This document shows, one piece after another, positions 51,935 to 64,000 of a stretch of DNA of 64,000 bases. Under the pieces are notes generated by a model. The model saw only the letters and a list, made by a program, of their open reading frames with translations, was not told the DNA's origin and ran no database searches. The stretch lies in NCBI GenBank assembly GCA_003342895.1, contig PTFA01000038.1:806001-870000 (forward strand). Reading direction: 5' to 3'. The DNA is from Casuarius casuarius. Its lineage: Eukaryota > Chordata > Aves > Casuariiformes > Casuariidae. Within the stretch, counting starts at the first letter, position 1, and the number at the start of each line of letters is the position of its first letter. The translations under genes and the position numbers were made by a program.

Positions 51935-52087
51935 CTGGCCGTTCGATTGGGATTCTGTAATACCGTCTGATCTGTACGAGCCCAAGCCATTTCTCTGAAA
52001 TTCGCCTCTCAAATCAGGAGATTTTTCAAGCCTCGATTGCAAGAGCTTTCGGCGCTTTTTGCTAGGAGAATACATTTGTAGCGGTGG
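51935..52087 (-). other. Antisense candidate exon (51 codons, unidentified)
   Basis: On the - strand a pyrimidine-rich acceptor (TCTGCTCTGTTCCAG) precedes position 52087, and a good donor (CCAG/GTGAAT) follows 51935. The 153 bases between are open in one frame that begins and ends on codon boundaries (phase 0 to 0). The peptide contains MYSPSKKRRKLLQSRL and RGEFQRNGLGSYR, a basic stretch like a nuclear localisation signal. The open frame continues past the donor as far as 51731. Base composition is richer in CpG than the surrounding intron. I know of no gene at this place and cannot name a homologue. Confidence 0.25.
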
Positions 52088-55000
52088 CTGGAACAGAGCA
52101 GAACTGAATGTGCAGGATTAAGTTGAGGCCCCAACTTCCTGTATGAGGGAAGAAGAGCGTTTGCGAACATTAGACGCTCGCCAAAAGGAAAAAGGGTAAT
52201 GGACAAACATAGACTGTGTGGTTTGCTGCGGCGTTTGCCAGCTACTGCTGCGTGGACTTCCTGCTGTGGGACAAGATTGACATTTCGAGCAGTCACTGTC
52301 TATGCAAAGCTGCCCTTTAACTATACTGAAAACAAGAGTTAGATGAGGCCAGCTAATAAGACTGGCAGCTTCTTGCGTTTCTTAGCAGAAAGCAGTAGGT
52401 TTTTATTTCTGTGAGGGCGGAGGTAAAATTGCTCCTCACATGCATATTATTATTTAACACCAAAGCAAATTTTGAAAACTAAGAAAATGGAAGGTCCTGG
52501 AAAAAATGAAACACCAGTTGACAGCTTTTTAGTTTAAGATCCACAGGTTTGTAGAAAGAGGCTTCCAACCCGATGTCTCTTGAGCACAGCTAAAGCCAAG
52601 CAACTTAGGAGTGCTGCTCCTGGAAATCTGCTGGGATCCTGCTTCTTGTTGACAGCTCTGCTTTTGTTAAGAAATGCGCAGTTTGAGTTCGATAGGGTGA
52701 CAGCTAGCTCCCATGGTCTCTGATGTGGGAAACTGGTGATCAAAACATGTTTACAAATTAAGTTATTGCCAAACAGGCACTCCAGTCTCCATCTTCAGAT
52801 GTCTTGTACCTTATATTTATCTTTTTTTAGGGAATGTGAAGAGCCAGCTGAAATTCCAACCCAGAATGAAAATTTTGTATGCCAGCATTTCACTTAATAA
52901 TTTTAAAAGCATTTGAGTAAATTAGGTAAATGATAAAACTTTTTTTTCCTACTCTTTTGCTATGATAGAGTAGAATATCCCAGCTTTTCTGGAAGGTGGT
53001 ACTTTAAAGAAGAGAAATGAAAATATATCTGAAAAGATATCTTTAACGGGTGACTGGCCTGAAAGGTGACTTATTCCTCTAGTTGCAGCCAGTACGGTCA
53101 AGTCTGTAATGAACTTCCTCTTAGCACCTTAACAAAAATGACTCTCTTTTTTGCCCTTTATACCCTCTATTCTACTAATTCTTACAGCATAAGCAGCACA
53201 TAGGAAGATACACAAGGAAGTTTGTATTACGTTTGTCCTTTATTCTGCATAGTATTTAGATTGTAGTACATATGCTTCTTTTTTGAGGACACCTTGTCCA
53301 GTTCTTCAAGTGTTGCTAACTTTCTGGTGACTTCTTGGAAAAGATACTTGAAGGCTCCTGGGGATTGAACTTGATGATGCTGAAGTCTGACGCAGTGTGG
53401 CCAGATACAGGCACTTAAAAATACTTTTATGGAAGCAGCATATTTGGATTCTTGCTTTCTGTTTCCTGAAACTCCTGGGTTCATATTCCACAGTTTGTTT
53501 ATTTTTACACATCTGTAAGNAGGAGTAGAAAGCTTGAGGCTGCAGTGTAGCCATCAGACGGCAGAACCAACGCCTAGGCGAGTACGCGAGATCGATGCAG
53601 CTGGCATTCTTAGAAGGACTCTCGTCTTCCTGGAAACTTTCATCCTTTCAACAGTTATTTTGTTCCAGCTGCTCAGTTAAATGATTTTTCTTGCTGTAAA
53701 TGGTTTTGTTTGTGATAACTGCTTTTAGTTAGATATTCTATTAGTAATGTGGACTATAGATGCCTACCTTGAAATCAGGATTCTCCTGTCTCCATGTAAA
53801 CAAGCCAGTTTTCGTGAGTGGCTGAGAAAATTTATTTCCCTTCAGATTATAACGTTGAGTTACGGAGCCAAAAGTATTAACTCCCATAGTGTGGACGCGG
53901 TAAGTGATTGTCTCTTTGACAGCACTTTTAAAGCTGTGTATTTTAGTTTTAGAATTGGTATGATAAATAGTAAAATATTTTGTTATGGTATAATTTTTGA
54001 AACTATTAGTTTAGAATTTACCCTTATTTAAATGTCTGCATGACTCTTTTCAAAGTAATGGGGCAAATATAGTTCTGTTACTGGAGACTTAAAAATATAA
54101 TTTGTTCTTTAATACTAATTTTTTAATGTATTATTCATGAAGAAAGTAAAGCTGAAAGCTTTTATTTTTTTTCCCCCTCCTTCAGTAGAAATTAACTTGA
54201 ATACATTATCTGTATAGGAAAAAAAAATTAAAGAATCATTTATAACTTCAGCTCTTACTGATACTTGAGTGGTGCTTGCAAGTACTCTTGGAATTTCCTC
54301 AGGGTAGAAGAAATGGGATTTTGTTGAAATTCTGATATGATATGGGTCGATTGAATAATTCATACAATACTACTGGAACTTAATTCATATGAAAAAGTCA
54401 GGATAGGTGAAGTCAGAATATGCTTTTTAAAATGAGTAAGCTACTGAAGTTGCTTTAAACTTGTCTAACAAGGATTATCTCTCTGGTTTGAAAACAGGGT
54501 TGGGGTACATATTTTTGTGTTATTTGTACCACTTTTCAGCTGGCTTTTCAAAATGTGTGTGTATGCAGGTAATGTATACATATTTTTATATTTAGTTAGT
54601 TTATTAAGACAGGCAAAATATTTGTGACCTCTTCTACCTTTAGCTTGTAAACAGAACTTGGAAAAACATTTAAAGCTATGTAGCGTTACGTAGTATGATA
54701 AATTTTTTCAATATGAAATATATTAAACGTGGTGCAAACTTGTGTTTGTAATTATATTTTCTGCTGTAGTATTGCTGTAAACAGGGAGTATAGGCTATGT
54801 GACATCATAGTTAGTGATCTTTTTCTTATTTAATATACTTTCTCATTCCTAGATCATGCTTGATTTAGTTGCCTGAAGTGACTCAAGGAAAAAAATGCCA
54901 AGTTGCATGTTCAGACAAGGAGATCTCAAGAGATGTTTTGCTATTGCCTTACTAAAATCTCATGCAGCAATTAAAGTTTATTAATAGGAGAAATATCTGC

Positions 55001-58000
55001 AATTAGTAATATCCAAATGCTAAACACCACAATCATGTTTTGTGGAAGCCATAACTTAAATTGGTATTTCAACATTAAGGACCCCAAGTAGTTTCTATGT
55101 ATGTTCAGTACAGGCTCTAGAACACAATGAACAAAATAGTGCATGATAGATTGTGCAGATTTTTCTACAGGATTTTGTGCTACCTTTGATGGGAGAATAG
55201 AGCGAGGGTGTTGCACACCAAGTAGTTTTCTGGCCTCACTATCAAATCATATGAGCACATCTCAATTTTTAATATATATTCAGCCTCAAGCTGAAGCAAG
55301 TCTAAGGCTGTGTGTGTATCTTACCTCTGATTAAAAGTGAAGCAAGATGGGTTTCGTAGCCATTTTTTATACTGGGTTTAAAAAGTTGTTCAACAAATAA
55401 GGAACCAAGACACAAAATATATGAAGCCACTCGTCCAAAATGATGAAAATTTGGAATAGAGCAGAAAATTGAATTTAGTTCTCTTTAGACTTAAACTAGT
55501 TGTCTTAATTGGTGGAGCTGACCTTTTTCTCTTTGTTTTGCAATGCATATTTCCTATTAAGTGCAATACAGTATTATATTTTGTCACTTGCTCTTAAGAA
55601 ATGAGATTTTTAAAGAAACCACAGTCCTTTGTCCTCAATTGTTATTTGGAGCAGTTAGTACCTTGTAGCATTACTTGGATCTTTCATTGTAGTAGGAGTA
55701 TCCAAAACTGACAGTTGCAATAGAAACTTCGTATTTCTAGCTCTTTTTTACTTACTCCCTTCCAGCCATCTTCCTTAAAGTTTGCTGTGATTTGTCGAAG
55801 ATGTAAAATACAGACACGTGCTGATACGGCTGTTTTGTGCCGTAAGCAAGAGAGCGTGTCGCAGACATAGAATTGAGAGCTTGTGGTGTTAAACATTATT
55901 TATAAAAATACAACTCTTCTAGGCTTGAGCAGAAGACTGAGGATAGTGATGAGAAACTTAAAATCTTTAGCCAGAAAGCAGGCACAAACATTGTGTTGAT
56001 GTTGTAATTATTTTTCGTTGTTATCAGATGATGTTAAAGCATGTTTTAGCATGTAGCTTGCCAAAGGTGTTTGGAAATTCTGCTCATCTTTCATTATAAA
56101 CGACGAAACAACTTCTTCAGTATTTGTGCTCTCCTATAAATATACACCAGTTTATTAAAGAAGATCCCTTTAGTACTTGATTTTTCTCAACTGAGAACCC
56201 CCCTCATGATTCATAGCTAATGTGCTGCCTTAAGTGTTGTATAACTCATAGTGTCCAAAGCATCCTGTATATGAAAAAGTTTTTCACTTTCCCCCTTTGG
56301 CAAAAGGAAGGAAGGAAAGTGAAGAAAAAAACTACCCTAAAAGACCATCCAGAAGCTTTGTCCTGTTTACATAAACTGTTTCCCTTGTGAATTATCTTGG
56401 GGTCTTCGAGCTGGTGCATTTTTATAATGTCGTGTGGCATTCTGGGCAGGCAAATCTACCATAAAATATCCTGTCATCAGGCCTTAGGTACTATGGCGTT
56501 TTTCGTGAAACATGTCCTAGGTTGCTCACAGGATTCCCCAGGATTTCTAAAAAGTGGGGTGAAGCCAACATGGCTGTGGGAGGCTGTTTGATGTCTGCAG
56601 TAACCTGGCAGGTCATCCTGACCCAGGCTTGCAGAAGAACCTCATACTGTGTCCTAATCCTATTTTTCTGTCGCTGTTGTTTTGTTTTTCATGTTAACAA
56701 TTTTTTCCAGTTGTGGTTTGGCCTTCCAGATCAATAGCTTGGAATGATTAGGAAATAGTTGCATTGATATGGGTAGAGGAGGAGAAGGGTTGAGTTAAGG
56801 GGTTACTTGGTGGCATTTTCAGAGTAAGCGCGTTTGATGGATCGTTTCTGGTCGTGGCCAACTCCACTGACTTACAGGAAAGGAGTGATGTGGGGGGATG
56901 GTATTCCTTCCCCTAACTGTCGATGGCTGCAATATAAACAGCTGAGCTATTCATCGTGGGCTCTTTTAGTGGGGAAAATGGGCATTTTGGGGGTGGGTTC
57001 CAATGTAGACAAATAAATCAGATGAAATAGTTCTGATCTATTTTTGTGAATGCTACTTGTGGTTAGCCAGACTGATGACTGAGCTACCAGGGGGCTAAGG
57101 ATCTAAGGAAAATGTCTATACACATTTCTTTGGAACTGTAATGATACAAAAAAAACCCCCAAAAAACAAAAAAAAAACAGTTCTTTTCAGTGTGGAGACC
57201 CACTGCCACCATAAACTTCCCACCATTAGCTGTCTGGATCTTGGCAGGAGGTTTTTGACAGCGCGTATCTTAAACACATTGGGCCCTGCCTTGTTTATTT
57301 AGCATGGCTGGAATCCCTCGCCTGCGCTGGGGCCGTGGGAGGGGACCGCGCCGCCCCTTGTGCACACACACATCGCTAGGCCGAGCGCCTCGGCGGAAAG
57401 GAGGACGTCCCCGTGGTATTGCGAGACTTAGCTGCAGATTTATGCTGTTGATCTTTGTTAAATTTTGGGTTGGGAAAGTTGTGTTTTGTCATGCCTTTCG
57501 CTTGTGATGTTTTCCTGAGTATGTCTGGAAGAAGCAAAGAAAGTCGTACAGAAAGGCAGTAATGAAGCAGCTGTGCAGAAGTACTTTTTGTCGTATTTTT
57601 GGGGGTGGCGGAGGGTGTTTTGCAGGAGAGGGAGAGAGACCAGATATTTATCCAGTTTTGCAGCAGTCATACAATCACATACAACACTTTCTGCTTGAAA
57701 TTTGTGTAGCTTCTGGAGATTAATTCAAATGCCAAAGTCTGTTTTGACTGTAGCAATTCATTGAATATGCTAGGACTGGGCAAAGGGAGCTAAAAGGGTA
57801 GGGAGAAGCTCTGCCCAAACCTATATCATTCAGCCGGTAGCCAGAAGAAAGCTTTTTAAACTGCAAGTGCCATATTATAGTACAGGACATAATAGTTATT
57901 AGTGGAAATCCATTGAGACCAGAAGGGGTTTTTAAAGCTGTTAGGATAAACAGCACGCACAGCTGTGGCAGGTGTGACTATTTTATGTAACACTTTCTCA

Positions 58001-61000
58001 ATGAAAGTTTTGCTGTATATAGCTGGGTATCCCTGCTGCAACCGCACTGCTGTCAGTTAGAAATTGTTGTTGCTGTCCCTGTCTTCCGTCGTAGTCGGTT
58101 TGACTTACGACCCGCGTTGCAGGGGGTTTGTTCTGTGAACACCTGCTTTAAAAGCCGGTGTAGGAATCCTAACTGTAAACTGGCAAACGCTGAGGCAGTT
58201 CAGCAAAGTGCAGAAAGCATGAAATAACTGAAATGCACAGTAATAATTCTGAATGTCAGTGCTGACTGGTGCTCGGTAAGGTTAGGACTTGTTTTTATTT
58301 TGGGAGGGAGGAGGAGAAGGGGCAAATCCTAAAGATGGCCTTCTAAGTGCTTGAGCATAGACTTCAGATGTAGACTTAATGATTTGACTCTTACGGGTCC
58401 TTACGCCTGGGATTTTCCATCTGAGCCAAGTACGGTAAGTGTCCTGGTTCAGTCATCTGTTTTTGAGCTCCTGCGTGAGATTCACAGCTTCTTCTCTCCC
58501 CTGAGCTTAATCGGGACCTCTGCTATTAGAAGCGGTGGTAATAAGACGAGGGATAGTACCTCTCCAGCAGATGAAGAATAAATGCTACACAAGACCTGGG
58601 CTTCTTCCGTGCCAAGAACAACAGGACAATAAATTCGTTTAATGGAAGTGATAAAAGTCTAGTTCTGTCCTTTATTCTAAGAAAGAAAAGGATGCAATTA
58701 AGTGGTGGGGATAGTAGTCTTGTGTCAGTAGGTACCAAATAAACTAATAACCATTGCCACCACATTAGCAATGCAAGAAAACAGCTTTTTTTCTCCTCCT
58801 CACCCAATCTGACACAGCCCAGCTGATCTGGATGTGTTTTACATAAATAGATTGGGCAATAACGTAGGCTGAGAGAGACTGAGACCTGAGAAGGAGTTCT
58901 GTGAGAATAATAGCTTTAAAATTAGAATAGTTTCTGTTGCATCATACCTTTGTTTCCTATTACAATTAGCTCAAAGATGCATCCTGCAGAAGTAAACTAG
59001 GAAACAGTTTTAATTTTGTTAATGGGAGCAGGTGCTATTTTTACCTCCTTTTATTTTACTCTGATAAAATTAATGTATGGCCTTTATTTGGAAATAACAG
59101 GATTTTTTTTGTAAAATGTTCCCATCCATGTAATTATTTACAGATTTAGTCATTTTTGCTCCATTGAACAACAAAAAGTTGTACCATTCTGTTTTTTCTT
59201 CTTCTGATGAAATTAAGGAAAAAGGTTATCTTTAACTTCTCCAGAGTTGTGGTACTGATGACACCAGTTAACATCTTTAGTTATATAACTGCTAGCTTTT
59301 CATATTTTCTGATGACTTACATATGTAAAGCAGCAAGTGGCTAGCCTCCTGCTTTTTGCAATTAGTAGAAGTTAAAGCATTGGTATTAAACTGCTTGCAT
59401 TCCTTTTAGTACAAAGATGAGGATATTTCAAATAGGTCAAAAGTACTTGATGTTCTGGGTGTTTGGAGAAGCAGTTAAAACATGCTTGCAGCTGTTCTAA
59501 CCTGCAGCTGAACTGTCAGCTTGATAGAGGCATCTAAATACTTGTTTAAGTATCAAAATGTTGTTTTTTTAAAAAATCCCTCCTTTTAAGCCTTACGGAA
59601 TAAGAAAAATCATTTTTTTTCATTTTTGATTATATGATTTTTTTGGAGAAGTAGTGAAACATGGCTTTGTTCTACAGAGGAATTTCTGGAAGTTGAGCAA
59701 GTTCTGCTCCTTTTGGGGGGGGGGGGTCAAAACTGTAACTCTATCATGCAAAGCATGTAGCTTCCCATTTCTTCCAAATGGCTGTGATAATCTTCACTCC
59801 AAAGTAGATGGTCGGAAGAGCTAGAAATTTTTATTTTGGAACTTATTTCTTGTGATCGGTTGAAAATACTGTTAATATTAAGCAGTATCCACATGCCATT
59901 CTGTTCAAATGGTTGCTGTCATTGATTGAATTACCTTGTAGACTGTCGATAGTTCCCACTTCAGGCTTTAATTCTTAATGTAGAGTATTGCATACAGGTC
60001 TTTTGTGCAAATTATGGACTTACTGAATGAGGTGAGTCAGCTGAACATTTTCTTAAAGGTGGTTTTGGTCTTTTGTTCAGTTAAGTGTTTTGGTGCAACA
60101 TACGCAATCAGTCAGTAAGGAAATAAAAATCTCTACATCAGACTCCTAATCATTCTTTAAAAATGTCAGATGTGTATTGGTTTTGGCTGTTCCTTCCTCT
60201 GCAGTCGGTTTTTCTGTAGTTAATCGGGATTCAGATAGACATTTAGATGTTTTAAGCTTAATATGGGTACGTTACGCCTGTCTTTCAGAAATGACAGTAT
60301 GTATCCTACTGGCCTTTTAAAATACAGCCCAGGGAGATGGTGTTTGAAAGCCAAGGAGAGAGGTCTCATGCTTCTGCAGTGCAATGCTATGTGTTTAGCA
60401 GATTATGGAAGTGAGTTTGCCGTACTCTTCTGTGGCTTTATGGCTTAACTCTTTATTTATAACAATAGATGCTTTGTTGTAGAGAGACAGACTACAACTT
60501 AAACAGTTTTCATCGGAGATACCTGACAATGCTGTTCTACTGCAGATGGCATTTGCATTATATTGAAAATTTGCAGTGGTCAAAGTTATAATTACTTTAG
60601 ATTTAATATTGTTCCTGAGTATGCATGCATCTTACTAGAAACTTGTATCAAAATGAGTTCTTGCTTAACTGGAGTCAGCAAAATGTAACAGCTTGAAGGA
60701 AAAAAGACAAAAAACAAGCTTTGAAGATGATTTTTTTTTCTATATATAAAATTATTCTTATTGCATGTCCATAAATAATGCAAATATTTTGAAATTAAAT
60801 TTATAAAAGATACTCTAAGGCTTGGTAAAGCTACTCCACTGAAGCAAAAGCTGGAGGAGAAATGACTCTCAACAACTCCTTTTAAGTCAGATTCTGTCAG
60901 AACAGATATGCTGATGTGTGGTGCAGACTATTCCTTGAGAAAGCAAATAAATACNTAACAAATTTAAGTTTATAATCAAAACCTAATGGTTAAATTTTGT

Positions 61001-64000
61001 TCCCAGAAGTACTAGATTCTTGTTACCTGCTAAAGTGATGCTAGGTGTATGCTGGCTGTAACTTCTGAGAGTATTTTCAATTGCTGAAAACAGTTACTAC
61101 TTTTAGATTATATTAATACCAAAGGCACAAATGATACAGTGATTTAGAGAAAGCTAGTTGCCTCTTTCAAATGAGTGCAGTTCCTCTTTCTTCCTTTCTA
61201 CGTGGATTTTATAATACGAACAAATTTGGGCAGGGGAATGTGGAAAAACAATAACTGCTCTAAATAATTACCTCTCTAATAAAGTCTTTGGAATTATACA
61301 ACTTTATTTATTTATTTTTAAGAAAGAAGGTAACCTTATAAAATAGTCATGTGTGTTCCTTCCTCCGTTATGATGGAGTATTTTCCAGAAATTGCAGGAT
61401 TACTCTGGCCTTCAATCTTTAAAGCATGTTACTAGAAGTATCTTTGTAAACGTGTGCTTTCTCGCAAAGCGGACATTTTCTGAGAACTGCATGCAATATC
61501 CATAAAACAGCGGTAAGTGGAGAGAAACAAATGGTGATTTTGAAATAGGCATCCCAGGAGCTACTAAGAAGGATGTCCTAGTTTGACTACTTCTATTAGA
61601 AATGTATCTTTCTTTTGGGGAGCAAACTTTGGATGGGCAATTTCACTGGAAGGAAGGAGGCATGTAGCCTGTTCTGAAATATCCCCAGGGAGTGACAGGA
61701 ATTTGTAAGGGTAAACGGAGAAACAAAACTTTTCCGTGCGAGGGAGGACCCTTTAACAGCAATTTTGCTGGATTAATCCCTTGGAAAAGAGGTGTTCCTA
61801 GGGAAGAGATGGGAAGGCTAGCAAAAATAGACTAATACTTTTTAGATTTGATGACTTGCTGAAGTATTTGCTGTATAAAGTACAGTTGGGAAAGTAGCTG
61901 TCTCTATGGGAACATGGCTTACTACTATATTTAGGGAAAGTAAATTAAGATGAGCAAGGTTTTGGTGAGAGTTTGGATGGAGGAGTATTGTTTTTGAGGG
62001 AAAAGAGGCTAGAAGGATTTATTCCCTTGTGGAGGTCAGTGACTTTATCACTTGTCTGATGTTTGTCAAGTCCAGAAAAAAAAGGGGGCACCAAAACCTG
62101 TAACCTGTGATGGAGTCGGCTTGTTTGCAGTCTGAAATGGAAGAAACCTTAGTTTAACTTTCAGAGCTGAACCTCAGGCTTTAGATTTGGTGGTTAGGAG
62201 AAAAAAAAATTAAATGCATTTATTAGGCTGAACAAATTTGATAAGGACATTAGCGGGTCACAAGTACCGTGCTCAGCCATATTGTTGCTGCAGTCTGTTT
62301 TAGGATAGGATCGCACTTGGGCTTGAAAAGCTCAGTGGTCGAATGCAGGTGGCTGGCTGGGTATTAAGCGCTGTGCAATGACTGTGGGACATAGAAAAGA
62401 GGGCTCGTACCGCTCTTCAGTAGCTTCGTAATGACTTCACGACATGACTTATCAAGGAAAGTGTAGTCGCCGGGGGCTGTATGTTACAGAGGGGAGATGT
62501 GAATATCTATTACGCATGCAAGTATCTATCTATTTGTACATTCACACAGTTTATAATAAAAAGTACTTTCTACAGCAGTGCTCTTCTTTAGCTTGTTTTT
62601 CACTTGCTTTTGTTTTAGGTAGTGTTGCTTTAAAGACTGTTTTTTGCTTTTATACCAACTTTGAATTAAGTAATATTTTTGGGAGGTGGGGGGGCGTTTA
62701 ACTTGTCTCGCTTGTATGATCACTTCAGATGTCTGTGCGTTGTTTATTTGTATCTATTTTTTCCTGTATTTAAGTTACTTCGGAGTTGAGTGAGTTGTTT
62801 ACTGCCTTTCCCACAGTGTTACATTAAATGTAATCCAAAGCAGAGCAGATCAGATACTGTACATATTTTTGTTCTATAAACACATGCTTGTTTACATTTG
62901 TTTCACTGCCGTTTTGACTGTAATCCTAGTCTGATGCCAGAGGGTATCAGCAGTGACTAACAAACTTTGAGATACTGGCATTTTGACCCCATGTGCTGCT
63001 CATATTTCCATGTGTTTGTTTCTCCTTTGCCTTTCCTCTCAAGTATTTAACAAATGATTATTAAATATCTTCCAGAAGTTAAGAGGCCAACCTGGGAGCA
63101 GTCTGAAAGAGTCTAGATACAGGAACATATGTTCCAGTTAGTTATTCTGTTTGTTACTGTGTGGTTAAAGACAAAATTAAGTGTTGAGTGTTGGTTCTTT
63201 AGTGCTGCATACATTATACTTGGGATAAAAACAAAAAATCCTCTTTCTGCAAATGTGTCTGTTTGAACCGTAGGGTTTTCTTAATTGTGATTGACTGTTG
63301 TGCTTTAATTGTAAGCTGCTACTAATATATGGCAAAACCTTCTTTAAAAAAAAAACAAAAAAAAAACTCTGACATATGTGCGATTACTGCTCAGTTTTTA
63401 GCACCTCGAAGGAGTTTATAGTTACGGATTTTGCACCTTTAAAATGCCAGGTCTTTACTCGTCCACCTTCACGAAACCACGGTGTTACACTAGCGTTGCA
63501 AATGCATTGAATTCTTCCTATCAACAGAAATGGCCGTTTGGATTCGCAGGCCACATCTGCTGTTGAACTTTGTGCAGTCTGCTTTTTTTTTTTCCCCTTT
63601 TACTAGAAGAAAGGTTTGTTTGTTGGCCGCTTGCTCAGGGCGGGAAAGGAATGTAATGCATGCACAGCCTGCGCAGTATTTCCTGCTCCACTGCCATTCC
63701 AAACCTCTGCGCTGGGAAAAGCTCCAAGACGGGCAGCTTCGTCCTCCTCCAAAAAACGAAGAAAGGAGGCATCTTCTGAAATACCTAGATTTTCATAGGA
63801 AATACATTTTTAAAAGTGGATCTTTGGTGTGCTTTTGTTTTAAATGCATCAGATCATCTATATTCCACTTCTACACTGTTTATAGTTTACTATGACTGAG
63901 ACAAAATGTTGACCTGTTACTGAAGCACTGTCCCAGCAGAGTGATGGCTTGATAACAGCAGTGCAAAAAGTTGTGTTACCTTGTATTATGCCTTCAGAAT
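52088..64000 (+). other. Intron 1, last 11.9 kb: CpG islets, no exon
   Basis: AT-rich intron with isolated CpG clusters near 53.56-53.6, 57.30-57.43 and 58.08-58.12 kb, a 12-base G run at 59715-59726, and A-rich tracts at 57146-57180 and 63343-63367. No frame over 121 codons and no sequence matching CTDSPL exon 2. Confidence 0.55.

Larger units (their letters stand above)
25422..64000 (+). other. CTDSPL: CTDSPL intron 1 (5' part, continues past the window)
   Basis: It starts with GTGAGCC. No sequence resembling the expected second exon (the serine/lysine-rich segment before the FCCF motif) was seen up to the right edge, so the intron is at least 38.6 kb. A very long first intron is normal for this gene. 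The mir-26a-1 hairpin known from a later CTDSPL intron is not in this part. The intron holds two CR1 fragments, one shared old repeat, simple repeats, and the antisense coding-like stretches listed separately. Confidence 0.85.

Noticed and set aside
52009..52296. 95-codon - strand frame overlapping the candidate exon in another frame
   Set aside because: It reads across the acceptor of the better-bounded frame. Only one of the two can be real, and the other has splice support.
25422..64000. mir-26a-1 hairpin
   Set aside because: Known to lie in a CTDSPL intron, so I looked for its TTCAAGTAATCCAGGATAGG core. The few TCAAGTAAT words seen do not continue into it. It should lie in a later intron.
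1..64000. tRNA genes, rRNA, CRISPR arrays, operons or viral insertions
   Set aside because: None seen. Composition, splice signals and repeat content are those of vertebrate nuclear DNA, and no endogenous retroviral gene was recognised.

Overview
The window looks like nuclear DNA of a sauropsid vertebrate, most likely a bird or a crocodilian. Three things point that way. There are two CR1-type LINE fragments (41.9 kb and 48.9-50.5 kb). The left half carries several old MIR-type SINE and palindromic MITE-like fragments of kinds common in turtles, crocodilians and, more weakly, birds. The one coding exon I can name encodes [18 protein letters not shown]..., which is very close to the N-terminus of CTDSPL (SCP3, a small CTD phosphatase) as I remember it from chicken and human. 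I cannot choose between bird and crocodilian from this window.

Layout. Positions 1-23,500 hold no exon I can support. By known vertebrate gene order this should be the space between ITGA9 and CTDSPL, but no ITGA9 sequence was recognised. It is a patchwork of old repeats: SINE remnants near 1.9, 16.6, 19.2 and 21.5 kb, fold-back elements near 8.1, 12.9 and 21.4 kb, GAAATTT-rich elements near 3.1, 3.6 and 13.0 kb, and two copies of a further repeat at 4.2 and 5.9 kb. Positions 23,680-25,450 are a CpG island, broken by a 620-base run of N (24,262-24,881). Left of the gap is a compact promoter: an ETS-like site, three GC boxes, TATATAAG, a pyrimidine start (CCTTTT) 31 bases downstream, and an ATG in good context 19 bases after that. 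Right of the gap is the GC-rich 5' leader of CTDSPL, with one short upstream ORF and a 20-base C run, then the start codon at 25,346 and a splice donor at 25,422/25,423.

Positions 25,422-64,000 are CTDSPL intron 1, which continues beyond the window, so it is at least 38.6 kb. It contains the two CR1 fragments, a third copy of the 4.2/5.9 kb repeat at 39.0 kb, long A and T tracts, a few local CpG-rich islets (38.1, 53.6, 57.3 and 58.1 kb), and two antisense coding-like stretches (45.1-46.1 kb and 51.9-52.1 kb) that I could not identify. No other CTDSPL exon and no mir-26a-1 hairpin was seen.

The best leads are three. One is the TATA/TOP-like promoter beside the sequence gap, which resembles a ribosomal-protein or snoRNA-host gene start more than a phosphatase promoter. 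Another is the 153-base antisense candidate exon at 51,935-52,087. The last is the three-copy repeat family that links the flank and the intron. I found nothing that I would call a new biological system. About 35 isolated single N calls are scattered through the window and limit frame-level reading at those points.
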